NCBI GenBank assembly: GCA_023954015.1
Contig: JAMLIS010000009.1
Span: 62,001-126,000 of the forward strand
Source of the DNA: Burkholderiaceae bacterium
GTDB taxonomy: Bacteria; Pseudomonadota; Gammaproteobacteria; Burkholderiales; Burkholderiaceae_E
DNA: 64,000 nucleotides
Direction of reading: 5' to 3'
Positions 28,176 to 38,844 of this stretch are shown here, piece by piece; within the stretch, counting starts at the first letter, position 1; every line of letters begins with the position of its first letter. The notes under the pieces are model-generated. The model ran no database searches. It was given only the letters and a program-made list of their open reading frames with translations, and was not told where the DNA came from. The translations under genes were made by a program, and so were the position numbers.

Positions 28176-29135
28176 TTATCGTGGTCGGGTCGGTTGCTGC
28201 GATCCGCCTTCGCAGGAAAGCGGCATGGCCGACAAGCGCGGCTCGGCGAGCGTCAGGGCCATTGCCCGCAATTCGTCGCCTGTCAGCGGCATTCGCCGGA
28301 TGCGAGCTTCGGCACTCGATGCAGCAGCTCGCCTGTGCCGTAACACAGGGACGGCGTCGACGTCCTCGCATCGAACCATCTTCCGCGCGTTCGTTCGATG
28401 GCAGCCGACAAAGCGAGCCAGTTCGGGCGAGCGGTAGCGCGTCCATCGGGCGGCCGCCAGCAGGAAGAGGCGGCGCTCCGCGGGGCCGAACTCGTGCGGA
28501 GCGTTGCAGGCACTCCGGAGCACGCGCGGGACGGCCGATGCGATCGCATCGAGAGACGCATCCTTCTCTCCGCATCGGAGATACGGAGCCGGATCGACCA
28601 GGGGTTTCGGACGAGGAACCGACGGATCCGACCCGACGTACTCGTGCAACCAGTGGATGCACGCAGGAAAACGTCGGCCCATTGCCGACGCCCAGCGTGA
28701 TCGGTCGACCTCCGGGTGCGCGACCGCACCGAGCCAGTCACGATGCGTGCTCCACTCCCACTCGAGCGGGTCGTTGCAGAGCGCGTCGCGCGTGGGGTTC
28801 AAGTGGATGTAGCGCACCGTGCGTGCGATGTGCCTCTTGTCGTACTGAACCTTCTCGGGTTGCGGCAGAGGTTCCCAGTCGAATGCGAGCTCCGGACCCG
28901 CCGTCGCCTGCATCCGGAGCCGGAACGCGGCGAGCAGGCGGGCGAAACTGCGCAGGGCCGTCTCGGTCTCGATCTGCGCGAGTACGTGAACGTGATCGGG
29001 CATCAGGGCACAAGCAACGAGATCGAAGCTCCGCCCGAGGCGCCGCCAGAGATCGGCGCATGCGACACGGTGCTGGAAAGGCCGGGCGCGAGCCGCGGTG
29101 CGCGCGACGAGGTGCAGCAGCGGGAGTTCGGACAT
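28176..29135 (-). CDS. REP-associated tyrosine transposase (RAYT, IS200-like Y1 family)
   Basis: A 319-residue protein with the IS200/Y1 catalytic core: CALMPDHVHVL with the metal-binding HxH at His48 and His50, followed by a YDKRHIARTVRYIHLNPTR helix whose tyrosines include the likely nucleophile. RAYT proteins are single-domain relatives that nick REP hairpins. An additional C-terminal region of about 150 residues (from about residue 165) follows, as in larger RAYT subgroups. ATG 29135 is preferred to one 11 codons upstream. The gene is bracketed by two REP-like palindromes at 28044 and 29280, and its 5' end overlaps the extended recX frame, also leftward. Confidence 0.88.
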   Translation of the reverse strand: MSELPLLHLVARTAARARPFQHRVACADLWRRLGRSFDLVACALMPDHVHVLAQIETETALRSFARLLAAFRLRMQATAGPELAFDWEPLPQPEKVQYDKRHIARTVRYIHLNPTRDALCNDPLEWEWSTHRDWLGAVAHPEVDRSRWASAMGRRFPACIHWLHEYVGSDPSVPRPKPLVDPAPYLRCGEKDASLDAIASAVPRVLRSACNAPHEFGPAERRLFLLAAARWTRYRSPELARFVGCHRTNARKMVRCEDVDAVPVLRHRRAAASSAEARIRRMPLTGDELRAMALTLAEPRLSAMPLSCEGGSQQPTRPR

Positions 29136-30166
29136 GCCTGCATCGTGCGCCGTGGGGCGGATAAGCACATTTGCACGGAAGGATTAGCCCGACCGTCGTC
29201 GCCCGATGCGAGCGGTCGGCGGGCGGACGACGGCATGACGATGGCATGACGATGGGCATTAAATTTCGCGCTACAAAAAGGAGCGTTCTCGCTCGTGGAA
29301 TCGATTCCACGGGCGAGAACGCTCCATTTGGAAGTCCGAATCGGGTGCCGCCGATGCAAAAAACGCGGCGGGAGCGCGGCGCAGCGCGGCGGGTGCGCGG
29401 CGCAGCGCGGCGGGTGCGCGGCGCGCCGCGTTGCGGCGTGGCATCGGGGCGTGGCATCGCGGCGTAGCGTGGCGGCGTGGCGCGGCGGCCGGGCCCGGCC
29501 CGCGCGGGGGGCGCGGGGGGCGCGGGGGCCGCGGGGCCGCGGCCCAGCGTGGCGCACCGCGGCGTGGCGGCGCAACCCGCCACGCCCCAGCGTAGCGCGC
29601 TCGGCAGCTCGGCAACTCGCCGCTCCCACCGCAGGGTATGGCCCCAGCGCCGCGCCTGCTGCACGCCCTTGGCGCAGTCGGGCGCTCGCCCGGCCCGACG
29701 CCCCAGCCCGCCCCTCAATCCCCTCGTCCTCGCCCCCGACCACCCGCCGAACGACGGCCGCCGAAAACCCTCGAGCCAGCAGGAAACGCGATTGCCGCGC
29801 CCTTTCGGCCAGCGACTGCGGCGCCGAACCGAAACGCCTGACCCACAACACCCGCGCCCGCTCGAACTCGCTTCGCTCGAGCGACGCGACGTGCTCCGCG
29901 ACCGCTTCGTCGCTCAACCCGTGCGCTCGCAACTCGTGACGAACGACCGCCGCACCCCGCGTTGCTGCACGCCGATGTACGACCGATTGCGCGAAGCGCT
30001 CGTTCGACAGCAGGCCGGTTTCCACCAGCCGATCGAGCAGCGCCTGCAGTTGCTCGGCACTCTCCGCGTGCGGCGTCAGCTTGCGCTCGAGTTCGGCTCG
30101 ACTGTGCTCGCGCCGCGCGAGCAAGCGCAGCGCCCGCCCCTTCAGGGTGGGCTCCGGGCGAGCCAT
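29003..30166 (-). CDS. recX: RecX regulatory protein with lost stop and ~239-codon read-through tail
   Basis: Residues 1-148 are a normal RecX, the small helical protein that binds RecA filaments and blocks their extension: LKGRALRLLARREHSRAELERKL, GLLSNERFAQSVV, RGAAVVRHELRAHGL and a final RQSRFLLARGFSAAVVRRVVGG. Family members stop within a few residues of this point. Here the frame continues for about 239 more codons through GC-rich repeats, the right-hand REP palindrome and into the transposase gene, giving an Arg/Ala/Pro/His-rich tail that looks random. The functional part is about 29723-30166. It starts 37 bp after recA. Either the stop was removed by repeat expansion or insertion, or a frameshift in the G-rich tract hides it. 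Confidence 0.8.
   Translation of the reverse strand: MARPEPTLKGRALRLLARREHSRAELERKLTPHAESAEQLQALLDRLVETGLLSNERFAQSVVHRRAATRGAAVVRHELRAHGLSDEAVAEHVASLERSEFERARVLWVRRFGSAPQSLAERARQSRFLLARGFSAAVVRRVVGGEDEGIEGRAGASGRASARLRQGRAAGAALGPYPAVGAASCRAAERATLGRGGLRRHAAVRHAGPRPRGPRAPRAPRAGRARPPRHAATLRRDATPRCHAATRRAAHPPRCAAHPPRCAALPPRFLHRRHPIRTSKWSVLARGIDSTSENAPFCSAKFNAHRHAIVMPSSARRPLASGDDGRANPSVQMCLSAPRRTMQACPNSRCCTSSRAPRLAPGLSSTVSHAPISGGASGGASISLLVP
29280..29325. repeat. REP-like palindrome, right of the transposase gene
   Basis: A 46-bp nearly perfect palindrome: GGAGCGTTCTCGC and GCGAGAACGCTCC form the outer arms, CGTGGAATC and GATTCCACG the inner arms. It resembles the palindrome at 28044-28090, including the flank GGAAGTCCGAATCGG. 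Confidence 0.85.
29358..29625. repeat. Very GC-rich low-complexity tract
   Basis: A degenerate run of GCGCGGCGGGTGCGCGGCG-like units (three near-identical copies at about 29375-29430) followed by GGCGTGGC repeats and G-runs such as GCGGGGGGCGCGGGG. Frames on both strands stay open because of composition only. It replaces the normal 3' end of recX. Confidence 0.8.
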
Positions 30167-30203
30167 GCGCGGGTTGCCCGCGGCGTACGCTGCGCGAGCG
30201 ACG

Positions 30204-31262
30204 CTACGCCGCCGCCTCTTCTGCCGCCGCGCCGCGCGGCGACACGCCGAAATGCGCTCGCACCTTGTTTTCGATCTCGAGGGTCAGCTCGGGATTTTCG
30301 CGCAGGTATTCGCGCGCGTTGTCCTTGCCCTGGCCGATGCGGTTGCCGGCGTAGCTGTACCAGGCGCCGCTCTTGTCGACCACGCTCGATGCGGCGCCGA
30401 GATCGAGGATCTCGCCTTCGCGTGACGTGCCTTCGCCGTACAGGATGTCGAACTCGGCCGTCTTGAAGGGCGGGGCGACCTTGTTCTTCACGACCTTCAC
30501 GCGCGTTTCGTTGCCGATGACCTCGTCGCCCTTCTTGATCGAGCCGGTGCGGCGAATGTCGAGACGCACCGACGCGTAGAACTTCAGCGCGTTGCCGCCG
30601 GTGGTGGTTTCCGGGTTGCCGAACATGACGCCGATCTTCATCCGGATCTGGTTGATGAAGATGACGGTGGTATTGGTGCGGTTGATGGTTCCCGTGAGCT
30701 TGCGCAATGCCTGCGACATCAGGCGGGCCTGGAGTCCGGGCAGCGCGTCGCCCATCTCGCCTTCGATCTCGGCCCTCGGCGTGAGCGCGGCGACCGAATC
30801 GATGACGATGAGGTCGACCGATCCGGAGCGCACGAGAGCGTCGGTGATTTCGAGCGCCTGCTCGCCGGTATCCGGCTGCGAGATCAGCAGCTCTTCGAGG
30901 TCGACGCCGAGCCGGGAGGCGTACTGCACGTCGAGCGCATGCTCGGCGTCGATGAACGCGCAGGTGCCGCCGAGCTTCTGCATCTCGGCGATGACCTGCA
31001 GCGTGAGCGTGGTCTTGCCCGAAGACTCGGGACCGTAGATCTCGATGACGCGCCCACGCGGCAGGCCGCCCACGCCCAGCGCGACGTCGAGGCCGAGCGA
31101 GCCCGTGGAGACCACCTGGATGTCGCGCGAGACGTCGGCGTCGGAGAACTTCATCACCGAGCCCTTGCCGAACTGCTTCTCGATCTGCGCCAGTGCAGCG
31201 GACAAGGCCTTCGCGCGCTCGGTGCGGGATTTCGCGTTTTCCATTTCGATCACTTTTTCCAT
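30204..31262 (-). CDS. recA: RecA recombinase
   Basis: The 352-residue DNA strand-exchange ATPase that also triggers LexA self-cleavage. Walker A is GPESSGKT (residues 77-84), followed by [10 protein letters not shown] (Walker B), the L1/L2 DNA-binding loops around [39 protein letters not shown], and an acidic/Ala tail. ATG 31262 is chosen; ATG 31244 is a possible internal start. The promoter region carries an SOS box. recX follows by 37 bp. Confidence 0.98.
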   Translation of the reverse strand: MEKVIEMENAKSRTERAKALSAALAQIEKQFGKGSVMKFSDADVSRDIQVVSTGSLGLDVALGVGGLPRGRVIEIYGPESSGKTTLTLQVIAEMQKLGGTCAFIDAEHALDVQYASRLGVDLEELLISQPDTGEQALEITDALVRSGSVDLIVIDSVAALTPRAEIEGEMGDALPGLQARLMSQALRKLTGTINRTNTTVIFINQIRMKIGVMFGNPETTTGGNALKFYASVRLDIRRTGSIKKGDEVIGNETRVKVVKNKVAPPFKTAEFDILYGEGTSREGEILDLGAASSVVDKSGAWYSYAGNRIGQGKDNAREYLRENPELTLEIENKVRAHFGVSPRGAAAEEAAA

Positions 31263-31297
31263 CTGGAGCCTCGTCCGGAACGATGAGAACGGTCCGG

Positions 31298-31330
31298 AGT
31301 ATGGCATGAAACCACTGTATAAACAATCAG
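31298..31330 (-). promoter_or_regulatory. recA promoter with LexA (SOS) box
   Basis: CTGTATAAACAATCAG at 31315-31330 fits the proteobacterial LexA form CTG-N10-CAG. On the minus strand it overlaps a -35 TTGTTT (31321-31326); CATACT at 31298-31303, 17 bp away, is the -10. Bound LexA would block polymerase. The box overlaps the pncC stop codon. Confidence 0.8.
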
Positions 31331-31899
31331 CTCTGCGGCGTAGTCCGGTCAGCCGGCAGGCACTCGAGCGCATGGCGCAGCGCGTGCAGCGCCGAGGCAT
31401 CGCGCACGGATGCGCGATCGCCGACGAAATGCATCGTGGCGGTGTGCGGCGCCTCGGCGATCGATACCCAGCCGAAGCAGACCGTGCCCACCGGCTTGTC
31501 GGGGGTCGCCCCGCCCGGTCCGGCGATTCCGGTGACCGACAGCGCGAACTGCGCCCGGCTGCGCTTCAGCGCCCCTTCGGCCATCCGCGCCGCCACCGCC
31601 TCGCTCACCGCCCCGCACGATGCCAGTACCTCGGCGGGCACTTCGAGCAGGTCGTGCTTCGAGGCATCGGTGTAGGTGACGAAGCCGCGCTCGAACCAGG
31701 CGCTCGAGCCGCCGATCTCGGTGAGCGCTCGCGCGATCGAGCCGCCCGTGCACGACTCCGCCGTGGCGATCATCCAGCCTCGCGCCGCGAGCGCGCGTCC
31801 GAGCGCGACGGCGGCCGCGACGACGTCGTTCCAGCGATGCATCGCTTCGCGCGACGCCTGCGGCGAATCGGGGTGCATTGCGTTGCGCGAGGCCTGCAT
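31327..31899 (-). CDS. pncC: Nicotinamide-nucleotide amidohydrolase PncC (CinA C-terminal domain)
   Basis: A protein of up to 190 residues consisting only of the CinA C-terminal domain. [11 protein letters not shown] (catalytic Ser49) is the family signature, with [25 protein letters not shown] and [10 protein letters not shown] following. It deamidates nicotinamide mononucleotide to NaMN in pyridine-nucleotide recycling. Three in-frame ATG codons (31899, 31878, 31842) are possible; the last gives the family's usual ~165 residues. It lies 28 bp after pgpA and its stop overlaps the recA SOS box. Confidence 0.92.
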   Translation of the reverse strand: MQASRNAMHPDSPQASREAMHRWNDVVAAAVALGRALAARGWMIATAESCTGGSIARALTEIGGSSAWFERGFVTYTDASKHDLLEVPAEVLASCGAVSEAVAARMAEGALKRSRAQFALSVTGIAGPGGATPDKPVGTVCFGWVSIAEAPHTATMHFVGDRASVRDASALHALRHALECLPADRTTPQS

Positions 31900-31927
31900 C
31901 GTGCGTGACGAACCGGGGGCGATGCGA

Positions 31928-32443
31928 TCAGCGATACCAGAAGGCGAACAGCAGCAGCGTGTAGAACGCGGCGAGCAGGTCGTCGAACATGATACCGAGA
32001 CCGCCCTTCAAGCTGCGCTCGAAACGCCGGATCGGCGGCGGCTTCAGGATGTCGAAGAAACGGAACGCGAGGAACGCACCGAAACGATCACCGAAGCCCG
32101 ACGGCACGAACAGGAGCACGAGCCAGAACGCGACGATCTCGTCCCAGACGATCGCGCCGTGATCGGGTACGCCGAGATCGCGCGCAGTGCGCGTGCACGC
32201 CCAGACGCCGAGCGCGAATCCGCCGACGACGAGGAACGCCCAGCCCGGCGGCGGGATCCAGCTTTCGAGCACGGCGAACGACAGCCACGCCCACAGCGTG
32301 CCCACGGTGCCCGGCGCAACCGGCGAAAGGCCGCTTCCGAAGCCCATCGCGATCCAGCGCGACAGGCGCACGCGCATGAAGCGCGAGTCGGCTCGCACCG
32401 GCACGCGCACGGGTGCGCGTTCACGCGAAGTGGTCGAATCCAC
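31928..32443 (-). CDS. pgpA: Phosphatidylglycerophosphatase A
   Basis: A 171-residue integral inner-membrane enzyme that removes phosphate from phosphatidylglycerol phosphate. It has the PgpA signature GFGSGLSPVAPGTVGTLWAW, the acidic DEIVAFWLVL helix, the FRFFDILKPPPIR block and FDDLLAAFYT at the C-terminus, with four hydrophobic segments. The GTG start at 32443 overlaps the last 23 bp of thiL; an ATG at 32377 would give a shorter N-terminus. Gene order nusB-thiL-pgpA is conserved widely. Confidence 0.93.
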   Translation of the reverse strand: MDSTTSRERAPVRVPVRADSRFMRVRLSRWIAMGFGSGLSPVAPGTVGTLWAWLSFAVLESWIPPPGWAFLVVGGFALGVWACTRTARDLGVPDHGAIVWDEIVAFWLVLLFVPSGFGDRFGAFLAFRFFDILKPPPIRRFERSLKGGLGIMFDDLLAAFYTLLLFAFWYR

Positions 32444-33374
32444 GGGCCTCGACGGGCATCACGCGCCCGCGGGCGTCGCACACGCGGATCGCCGAGCCGC
32501 AGACGACGCGGCCGATGCGCGCGAGCGGCAGGTCGAGGCGCGAGCCGACGGCGGCGATCGCAGTGCGATTCTCGGGCGCGGCGCTGAAGAGCAGTTCGTA
32601 GTCGTCGCCGCCCGACAGCGCCAGGCGCAAGCGTTCCTCGTCGTCCAGCGCCTGCAGCCGCGCATCGACCGGTACCGCGGACGCGTCGATCTGCGCGCCC
32701 ACGCGCGATCGTTCGACGATGTGTCCGAGGTCGCCCAGCAGCCCGTCGGAGAGATCGATCGCCGAACGCGCGAAGTGTCGCAAGGCAAGCCCCAGCGCCA
32801 CACGCGGCTCGGGGCGGTCGAGACGCAGCGACGCCGTATCGTCGGGCGCGAGCGCGCGGCCGGCATTGCGTTCGCGCACGGCAAAGGCCGCCCCGCCGAG
32901 CGCTCCGGACACCCACAGGTCGTCGTCGGGCTGGGCGCCGTCACGGCGCAGAGCGGCGTCTTCGGGCACTTCGCCGAAGACGGTGATGCACACGGTGCGC
33001 GGGCCACGCGCGGTGTCACCGCCGATGAGTTCGCAGCCGTGGCGATCGGCCAGCGCGAACAACCCCTCGCAGAAGGCGGCAAGCCACGTCTCGTCGAACT
33101 CGGGCAACCCGATCGCGAGCGTGAACGCTCGCGGGCGAGCGCCCATCGCCGCGAGATCGGAGAGGTTCACCGCCAGCGATTTGTGGCCCAGGCCCGCAGG
33201 GTCCGCGCCGGCGAAGAAATGGCGACCCTCGAGGAGCAGGTCGGTGGAAATCGCGAGCACGCTGTGCGGATCGAGCGGAGCGAGCAGCGCGCAATCGTCG
33301 CCCACGCCCAGGCGCGCGTCGCGCGCCGGGCCGCGATCGAAGAACCGGCGGATCAGCTCGAATTCGCCCGGCAT
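32421..33374 (-). CDS. thiL: Thiamine-monophosphate kinase
   Basis: A 317-residue PurM-like kinase that phosphorylates thiamine monophosphate to the active cofactor TPP. Motifs: FELIRRFF at the N-terminus, GVGDDCAL (metal-binding Asp pair), ISTDLLLEGRHF, VNLSDLAAMGARP, LIGGDTARG and AIDLSDGLLGDL. The length is standard. It is 4 bp after nusB and overlaps pgpA. With thiE at 18.9 kb the window holds the last two steps of thiamine synthesis. Confidence 0.95.
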   Translation of the reverse strand: MPGEFELIRRFFDRGPARDARLGVGDDCALLAPLDPHSVLAISTDLLLEGRHFFAGADPAGLGHKSLAVNLSDLAAMGARPRAFTLAIGLPEFDETWLAAFCEGLFALADRHGCELIGGDTARGPRTVCITVFGEVPEDAALRRDGAQPDDDLWVSGALGGAAFAVRERNAGRALAPDDTASLRLDRPEPRVALGLALRHFARSAIDLSDGLLGDLGHIVERSRVGAQIDASAVPVDARLQALDDEERLRLALSGGDDYELLFSAAPENRTAIAAVGSRLDLPLARIGRVVCGSAIRVCDARGRVMPVEARGFDHFA

Positions 33375-33378
33375 GGAC

Positions 33379-33890
33379 TCAACCCGCCTGCGGAAACTCG
33401 AGCGGGCGCAGACGTGCGGCCACGCGATCGAGCACAGCGTTGACGTACTTGAATCCGTCCGGGCCCCCGTAGTTCTTGGCGATCTCGACCGCCTCGTTCA
33501 GCACGACGCGATACGGGATCTCCGGCATGCGCAGCAGCTCGAAGGCAGCGAGCATCAGCACCGCGTGCTCGACCGGACTGAGCTCGTCGATGCGGCGATC
33601 GAGGTGCGGCTCGATCTGCGCGTCGAGTTCGGCGGCTGCACGGATCGCGCCGTGCAACAGCGCGTCGAGATGCTCGTGGTCGGCCTTCTCGAAGCCCGGC
33701 GTCCCGGTGAGGTGGGCATGGATCGCACCGGCGTCCTCGCCCGAGAGCAGCCATTGGTACAGGCCCTGCAGCGCCAGCTCGCGGGCACGGCGCCGGGCGC
33801 TCTTGGGCGGCGTGCCGCCGCCGCTTCGGCGGCTCGATCCGGCGGTCGCACCCGACTTCGCTTCGCGCCGGGGCGACTTGCCCGGCTCGG

Positions 33891-33894
<4 letters not shown>
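33379..33894 (-). CDS. nusB: Transcription antitermination factor NusB
   Basis: A 171-residue NusB with an added Ser/Gly/Lys-rich N-terminus of about 30 residues. The helical core starts [15 protein letters not shown] and includes [29 protein letters not shown] and [14 protein letters not shown], the regions contacting boxA RNA and S10. NusB-NusE complexes prevent early termination in rRNA operons. The ATG overlaps the ribH stop by four bases, the standard ribH-nusB coupling. Confidence 0.95.
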
Positions 33895-34514
<620 letters not shown>

Positions 34515-34516
34515 GG

Positions 34517-35638
34517 TCACCGCTCCTCCTCCACCGATTCGAAACCGACCACCTCGAGCTCGTAGCCCGTCATGCTCGGCATCTTGCGCGGCTGCGACAG
34601 CAGGCGCATGCGTCCGACGCCGAGATCCTTCAGGATCTGCGCACCGATGCCGTAGGTGCGCAGATCGAGCTTGCCGCTTCGCCGGCGCGCGTTCGCGTGC
34701 GCGGCGCCCTCGTCGAGCGCATTCAATTCGTCGAACAGCGCGTGCGCCGGCTGCGAGCAGTTCAGCAGCACGGCAACGCCGGCGCTGCGCTCGGCAATGC
34801 GCTCCATCGCGCGGTCGAGGGGCCACGAATGAAGTTTGGATCCGGTGTCGAGCAGGTCGATCACCGACAGCGGCTCGTGCACGCGCACGAGCGTCTCGGT
34901 CTCGGGCCCGATTTCGCCGTGCACGAGCGCGAGATGGGCGGCCCCGGCGACGTGGTCGCGGTATGCGACGAGCGTCAGCGGGCCCCAGCGCGACTCGATC
35001 GCCCGCGTCGCCACCCGCTCGATCAGGCTTTCGTGCGCACTGCGGTGCTGGATCAGGTCGGCGATCGCACCGATCTTCAGACCGTGCGTTGCAGCGAATT
35101 CGACGAGATCGGGCAGCCGTGCCATCGAGCCGTCGTCGCGAAGGATTTCGCAGATGACCGCGGCCGGCGTGCAGCCGGCGAGCCGCGCGAGATCGCAGCC
35201 GGCTTCGGTGTGACCGGCGCGCATCAGCACGCCACCGGGCTGCGCCATCAGCGGGAAGACGTGGCCCGGCTGCACGACGTCCTCGGGCCTTGCACCGTCG
35301 GCCACTGCCGCCTGCACGGTGCGCGCGCGGTCGGCGGCCGAGATTCCCGTGGTGACGCCTTCGGCGGCCTCGATCGAAACGGTGAAGTTCGTTCCGTGGC
35401 GCGCGGCGTTGTTCTCGACCATCAGCGGCAGGCGAAGCTGGCGGCAGCGCTCCTCGGTGAGCGTCAGGCAGATCAGGCCGCGCCCGTAGCGCGCCATGAA
35501 GTTGATCGCCTCGGGAGTGACGAAATCGGCGGCGAGGACGAGATCGCCTTCGTTCTCGCGATCTTCCTCGTCGACGAGGATCACCATTCGGCCGGCGGCG
35601 ATCTCGGCGATGATTTCGGGCGTGCTGGACAGCGTCAT
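34517..35638 (-). CDS. ribBA: 3,4-dihydroxy-2-butanone 4-phosphate synthase fused to a degenerate GTP cyclohydrolase II domain
   Basis: A 373-residue fusion. The N-terminal RibB domain (1-205) is complete: [13 protein letters not shown] (metal-binding Glu), [20 protein letters not shown] and [15 protein letters not shown]. It makes dihydroxybutanone phosphate from ribulose 5-phosphate. The C-terminal part follows the GTP cyclohydrolase II fold ([10 protein letters not shown]...[15 protein letters not shown]), but the three zinc-binding cysteines and the catalytic loop expected after RVH are missing. That domain is thus probably inactive, as in many proteobacterial RibB proteins, and a separate ribA is expected elsewhere. 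It overlaps ribE by 4 bp and precedes ribH by 2 bp. Confidence 0.92.
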   Translation of the reverse strand: MTLSSTPEIIAEIAAGRMVILVDEEDRENEGDLVLAADFVTPEAINFMARYGRGLICLTLTEERCRQLRLPLMVENNAARHGTNFTVSIEAAEGVTTGISAADRARTVQAAVADGARPEDVVQPGHVFPLMAQPGGVLMRAGHTEAGCDLARLAGCTPAAVICEILRDDGSMARLPDLVEFAATHGLKIGAIADLIQHRSAHESLIERVATRAIESRWGPLTLVAYRDHVAGAAHLALVHGEIGPETETLVRVHEPLSVIDLLDTGSKLHSWPLDRAMERIAERSAGVAVLLNCSQPAHALFDELNALDEGAAHANARRRSGKLDLRTYGIGAQILKDLGVGRMRLLSQPRKMPSMTGYELEVVGFESVEEER

Positions 35639-36252
35639 CGGGCGATTCTACCGGCGGCGAGCATTCGCTCCACGTAGCGTGCGATCAGATCGACTTCGAG
35701 ATTCACCTTGCCGCCGGCGTGAAGCGCGCGCAGCGTCGTGACCCGCAGCGTATGCGGCACGAGATTGATCTCGAATTCGACCCCCGCGTCGCTGTCGACC
35801 ACGCGATTCACCGTGAGGCTCACGCCGTTCACCGTGATCGAACCCTTGTAGGCGAGAAAGCCGCCGAGCGCGTCGTCGGCGCGCACGACGAGCCGCCACG
35901 ACTCCCCGATCGGCTCGAAGGACACGACCTCGCCGATACCGTCCACGTGGCCGGAGACGAGATGGCCGCCGAGGCGGTCGGCCAGCGTGAGCGCCTTCTC
36001 CAGATTGACCTCTCCGGGCGCATCGAGCCCGACCGTCTTCGACAGGCTCTCGGCGGACACGTCGACGAAGAATCGGCCGCCCTCGATGCGCACGACCGTC
36101 ATGCACGCGCCCTGGACGGCGATCGAATCGCCCGGGGATACGTCGCGCAGATCGAGTTCGCCCGCGTCGACCGCGATGCGTACGCCCGCCTGCTCGCCGA
36201 GCGAAGCGACTTCGTCGATGCGGCCGACGGCCGCGACGATTCCGGTGAACAT
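35635..36252 (-). CDS. ribE: Riboflavin synthase alpha chain
   Basis: A 205-residue enzyme that dismutates two lumazine molecules to riboflavin. It is made of two similar lumazine-binding barrels: first [15 protein letters not shown] ... GACMTVV ... [11 protein letters not shown]; second [15 protein letters not shown] ... [13 protein letters not shown] ... [13 protein letters not shown]. Length and internal duplication are normal. ATG 36252 is the classical MFTGI start. It follows ribD by 4 bp and overlaps ribBA by 4 bp. Confidence 0.96.
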   Translation of the reverse strand: MFTGIVAAVGRIDEVASLGEQAGVRIAVDAGELDLRDVSPGDSIAVQGACMTVVRIEGGRFFVDVSAESLSKTVGLDAPGEVNLEKALTLADRLGGHLVSGHVDGIGEVVSFEPIGESWRLVVRADDALGGFLAYKGSITVNGVSLTVNRVVDSDAGVEFEINLVPHTLRVTTLRALHAGGKVNLEVDLIARYVERMLAAGRIAR

Positions 36253-36256
36253 GGCT

Positions 36257-37357
36257 TCAGATCCTGTCGGGTCGGCGCGCGAGTATGCGCAGATCGTCTC
36301 CGATGCGCTCGATCGTCTGGAAGCGCAATGCAATCCCCCGATCGGGCGCCTCCGCGGCGGGCAACGCGGCCAGCGGCGTGGCCTCGCCCAGCAGCGCAGG
36401 AGCGACGTACAAAAGCAGTTCGTCGACGCAGTCTTCCCGCAGCATCGAACCGTTGAGCTTCGAGCCCGCCTCGACGTGCAGTTCGTTGATCCCGCGCCGC
36501 GCAAGCTCGGCCAGCAGCGCGGGGAGATCGACCTTGCCGCTCGCGCCGGCGATCGTGACGACCTCGCAACCGAGCTCGCCCAGCGCGCTCGTCTTCTCCG
36601 CGCGCTGCGCCGGATCGAGCGCGCAGACCACCAGCGTATTGCCGCCTTCGACGATGCGCGCCGCAACGTTCACTTCGAGGCGCGAGTCGACGAGCACGCG
36701 CAGCGGCTGGCGAGGCGTGCTCACGTGCCGTACGTTCATCCGCGGATCGTCGTCGCGTACCGTCCCGATGCCGGTGAGAACGGCGCAGGCACGCGCGCGC
36801 CACGCGTGTCCGTCGATGCGCGCCGGCTCGCCGGTGATCCACTGGCTGCGCCCGTCGGGCAACGCGCTGCGGCCGTCCAGGCTGGCCGCGACCTTCATCC
36901 GCACCCACGGGCGGCCTCGCGTCATCCGCGAGACGAAGCCGATGTTCAGTTCGCGCGCCTCCTGCGCAAGCAGGCCGCAGCGCACCTCGATGCCGGCGGC
37001 CCGAAGCCGCTCGAGGCCTCGGCCGTTCACCGCGGGATTCGGATCTTCCATCGCCGCGACCACGCGGCCGATTCGCGCCTCGATCAGCGCGTCGACGCAG
37101 GGCGGCGTGCTTCCATGATGATTGCAGGGCTCGAGCGTCACGTAGGCCGTGGCCCCGTGTGCGCGCGCACCGGCCTCGGCCAGTGCGAGCACTTCCGCGT
37201 GCGCCTCGCCGCGACGCCGGTGCCATCCCTCGCCGACGATCGCGCGCTCGCGCACGATCACGCATCCGACGCGCGGATTCGGCGTGCAGGTGTGCATGCC
37301 CTGCGCGGCGAGCCGCAGCGCGTGCAGCATGTGTTCGTGGTCGGCGGCATTGAACAT
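36257..37357 (-). CDS. ribD: Bifunctional riboflavin deaminase/reductase RibD
   Basis: A 366-residue fusion that deaminates the pyrimidine intermediate and then reduces its ribosyl side chain. The N-terminal deaminase has HAE (His53, Glu55) and PCxxxGxTPPC (Cys78, Cys87) binding zinc; the C-terminal reductase has MKVAASLDGR, the WITG block and GGNTLVVCAL and EAGSKLNGSML segments. An ATG three codons upstream (37366) is possible; 37357 matches the usual MFxAADH start. It begins the rib run after glyA (98-bp gap). No FMN riboswitch is visible in the gap, and nrdR, often between glyA and ribD, is absent. Confidence 0.95.
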   Translation of the reverse strand: MFNAADHEHMLHALRLAAQGMHTCTPNPRVGCVIVRERAIVGEGWHRRRGEAHAEVLALAEAGARAHGATAYVTLEPCNHHGSTPPCVDALIEARIGRVVAAMEDPNPAVNGRGLERLRAAGIEVRCGLLAQEARELNIGFVSRMTRGRPWVRMKVAASLDGRSALPDGRSQWITGEPARIDGHAWRARACAVLTGIGTVRDDDPRMNVRHVSTPRQPLRVLVDSRLEVNVAARIVEGGNTLVVCALDPAQRAEKTSALGELGCEVVTIAGASGKVDLPALLAELARRGINELHVEAGSKLNGSMLREDCVDELLLYVAPALLGEATPLAALPAAEAPDRGIALRFQTIERIGDDLRILARRPDRI

Positions 37358-37455
37358 GGGCCGCATTATCCCCTGCCGGACGCGGCCGGCCGCGGGGCCG
37401 CGGCAGGCGGACGCCCGGGGCGGTGCCGGACGAACGACGCCGGAGCGCTCGCTCC

Positions 37456-38700
<1,245 letters not shown>

Positions 38701-38844
38701 GACGATACCTCGGGGAATGGGCGCGACGCGGTACGTGCGTCGGCAAGGCGCGAAACGAAGCGGCGAGCACGTCGCCCGCGCCGCGAATTCTAAAGGATCA
38801 TGCGCTGCGGCCGACGCAGCGCGCCGCCCGAAACCGTACCCTCG

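Noticed and set aside
29295..30466. Plus-strand frames with GCAAQRGG-like repeats
   Set aside because: They come only from the GC-rich repeat tract and the complement of recX and recA.
34515..34540. Third copy of the CTCCTCCTCCACC motif seen in the small RNAs
   Set aside because: On the minus strand it is the end of ribBA and the ribosome-binding site of ribH; no hairpin or terminator accompanies it.
37358..37455. FMN riboswitch before ribD
   Set aside because: The 98-bp gap is too short and lacks the conserved RFN segments; downstream rib genes overlap each other.
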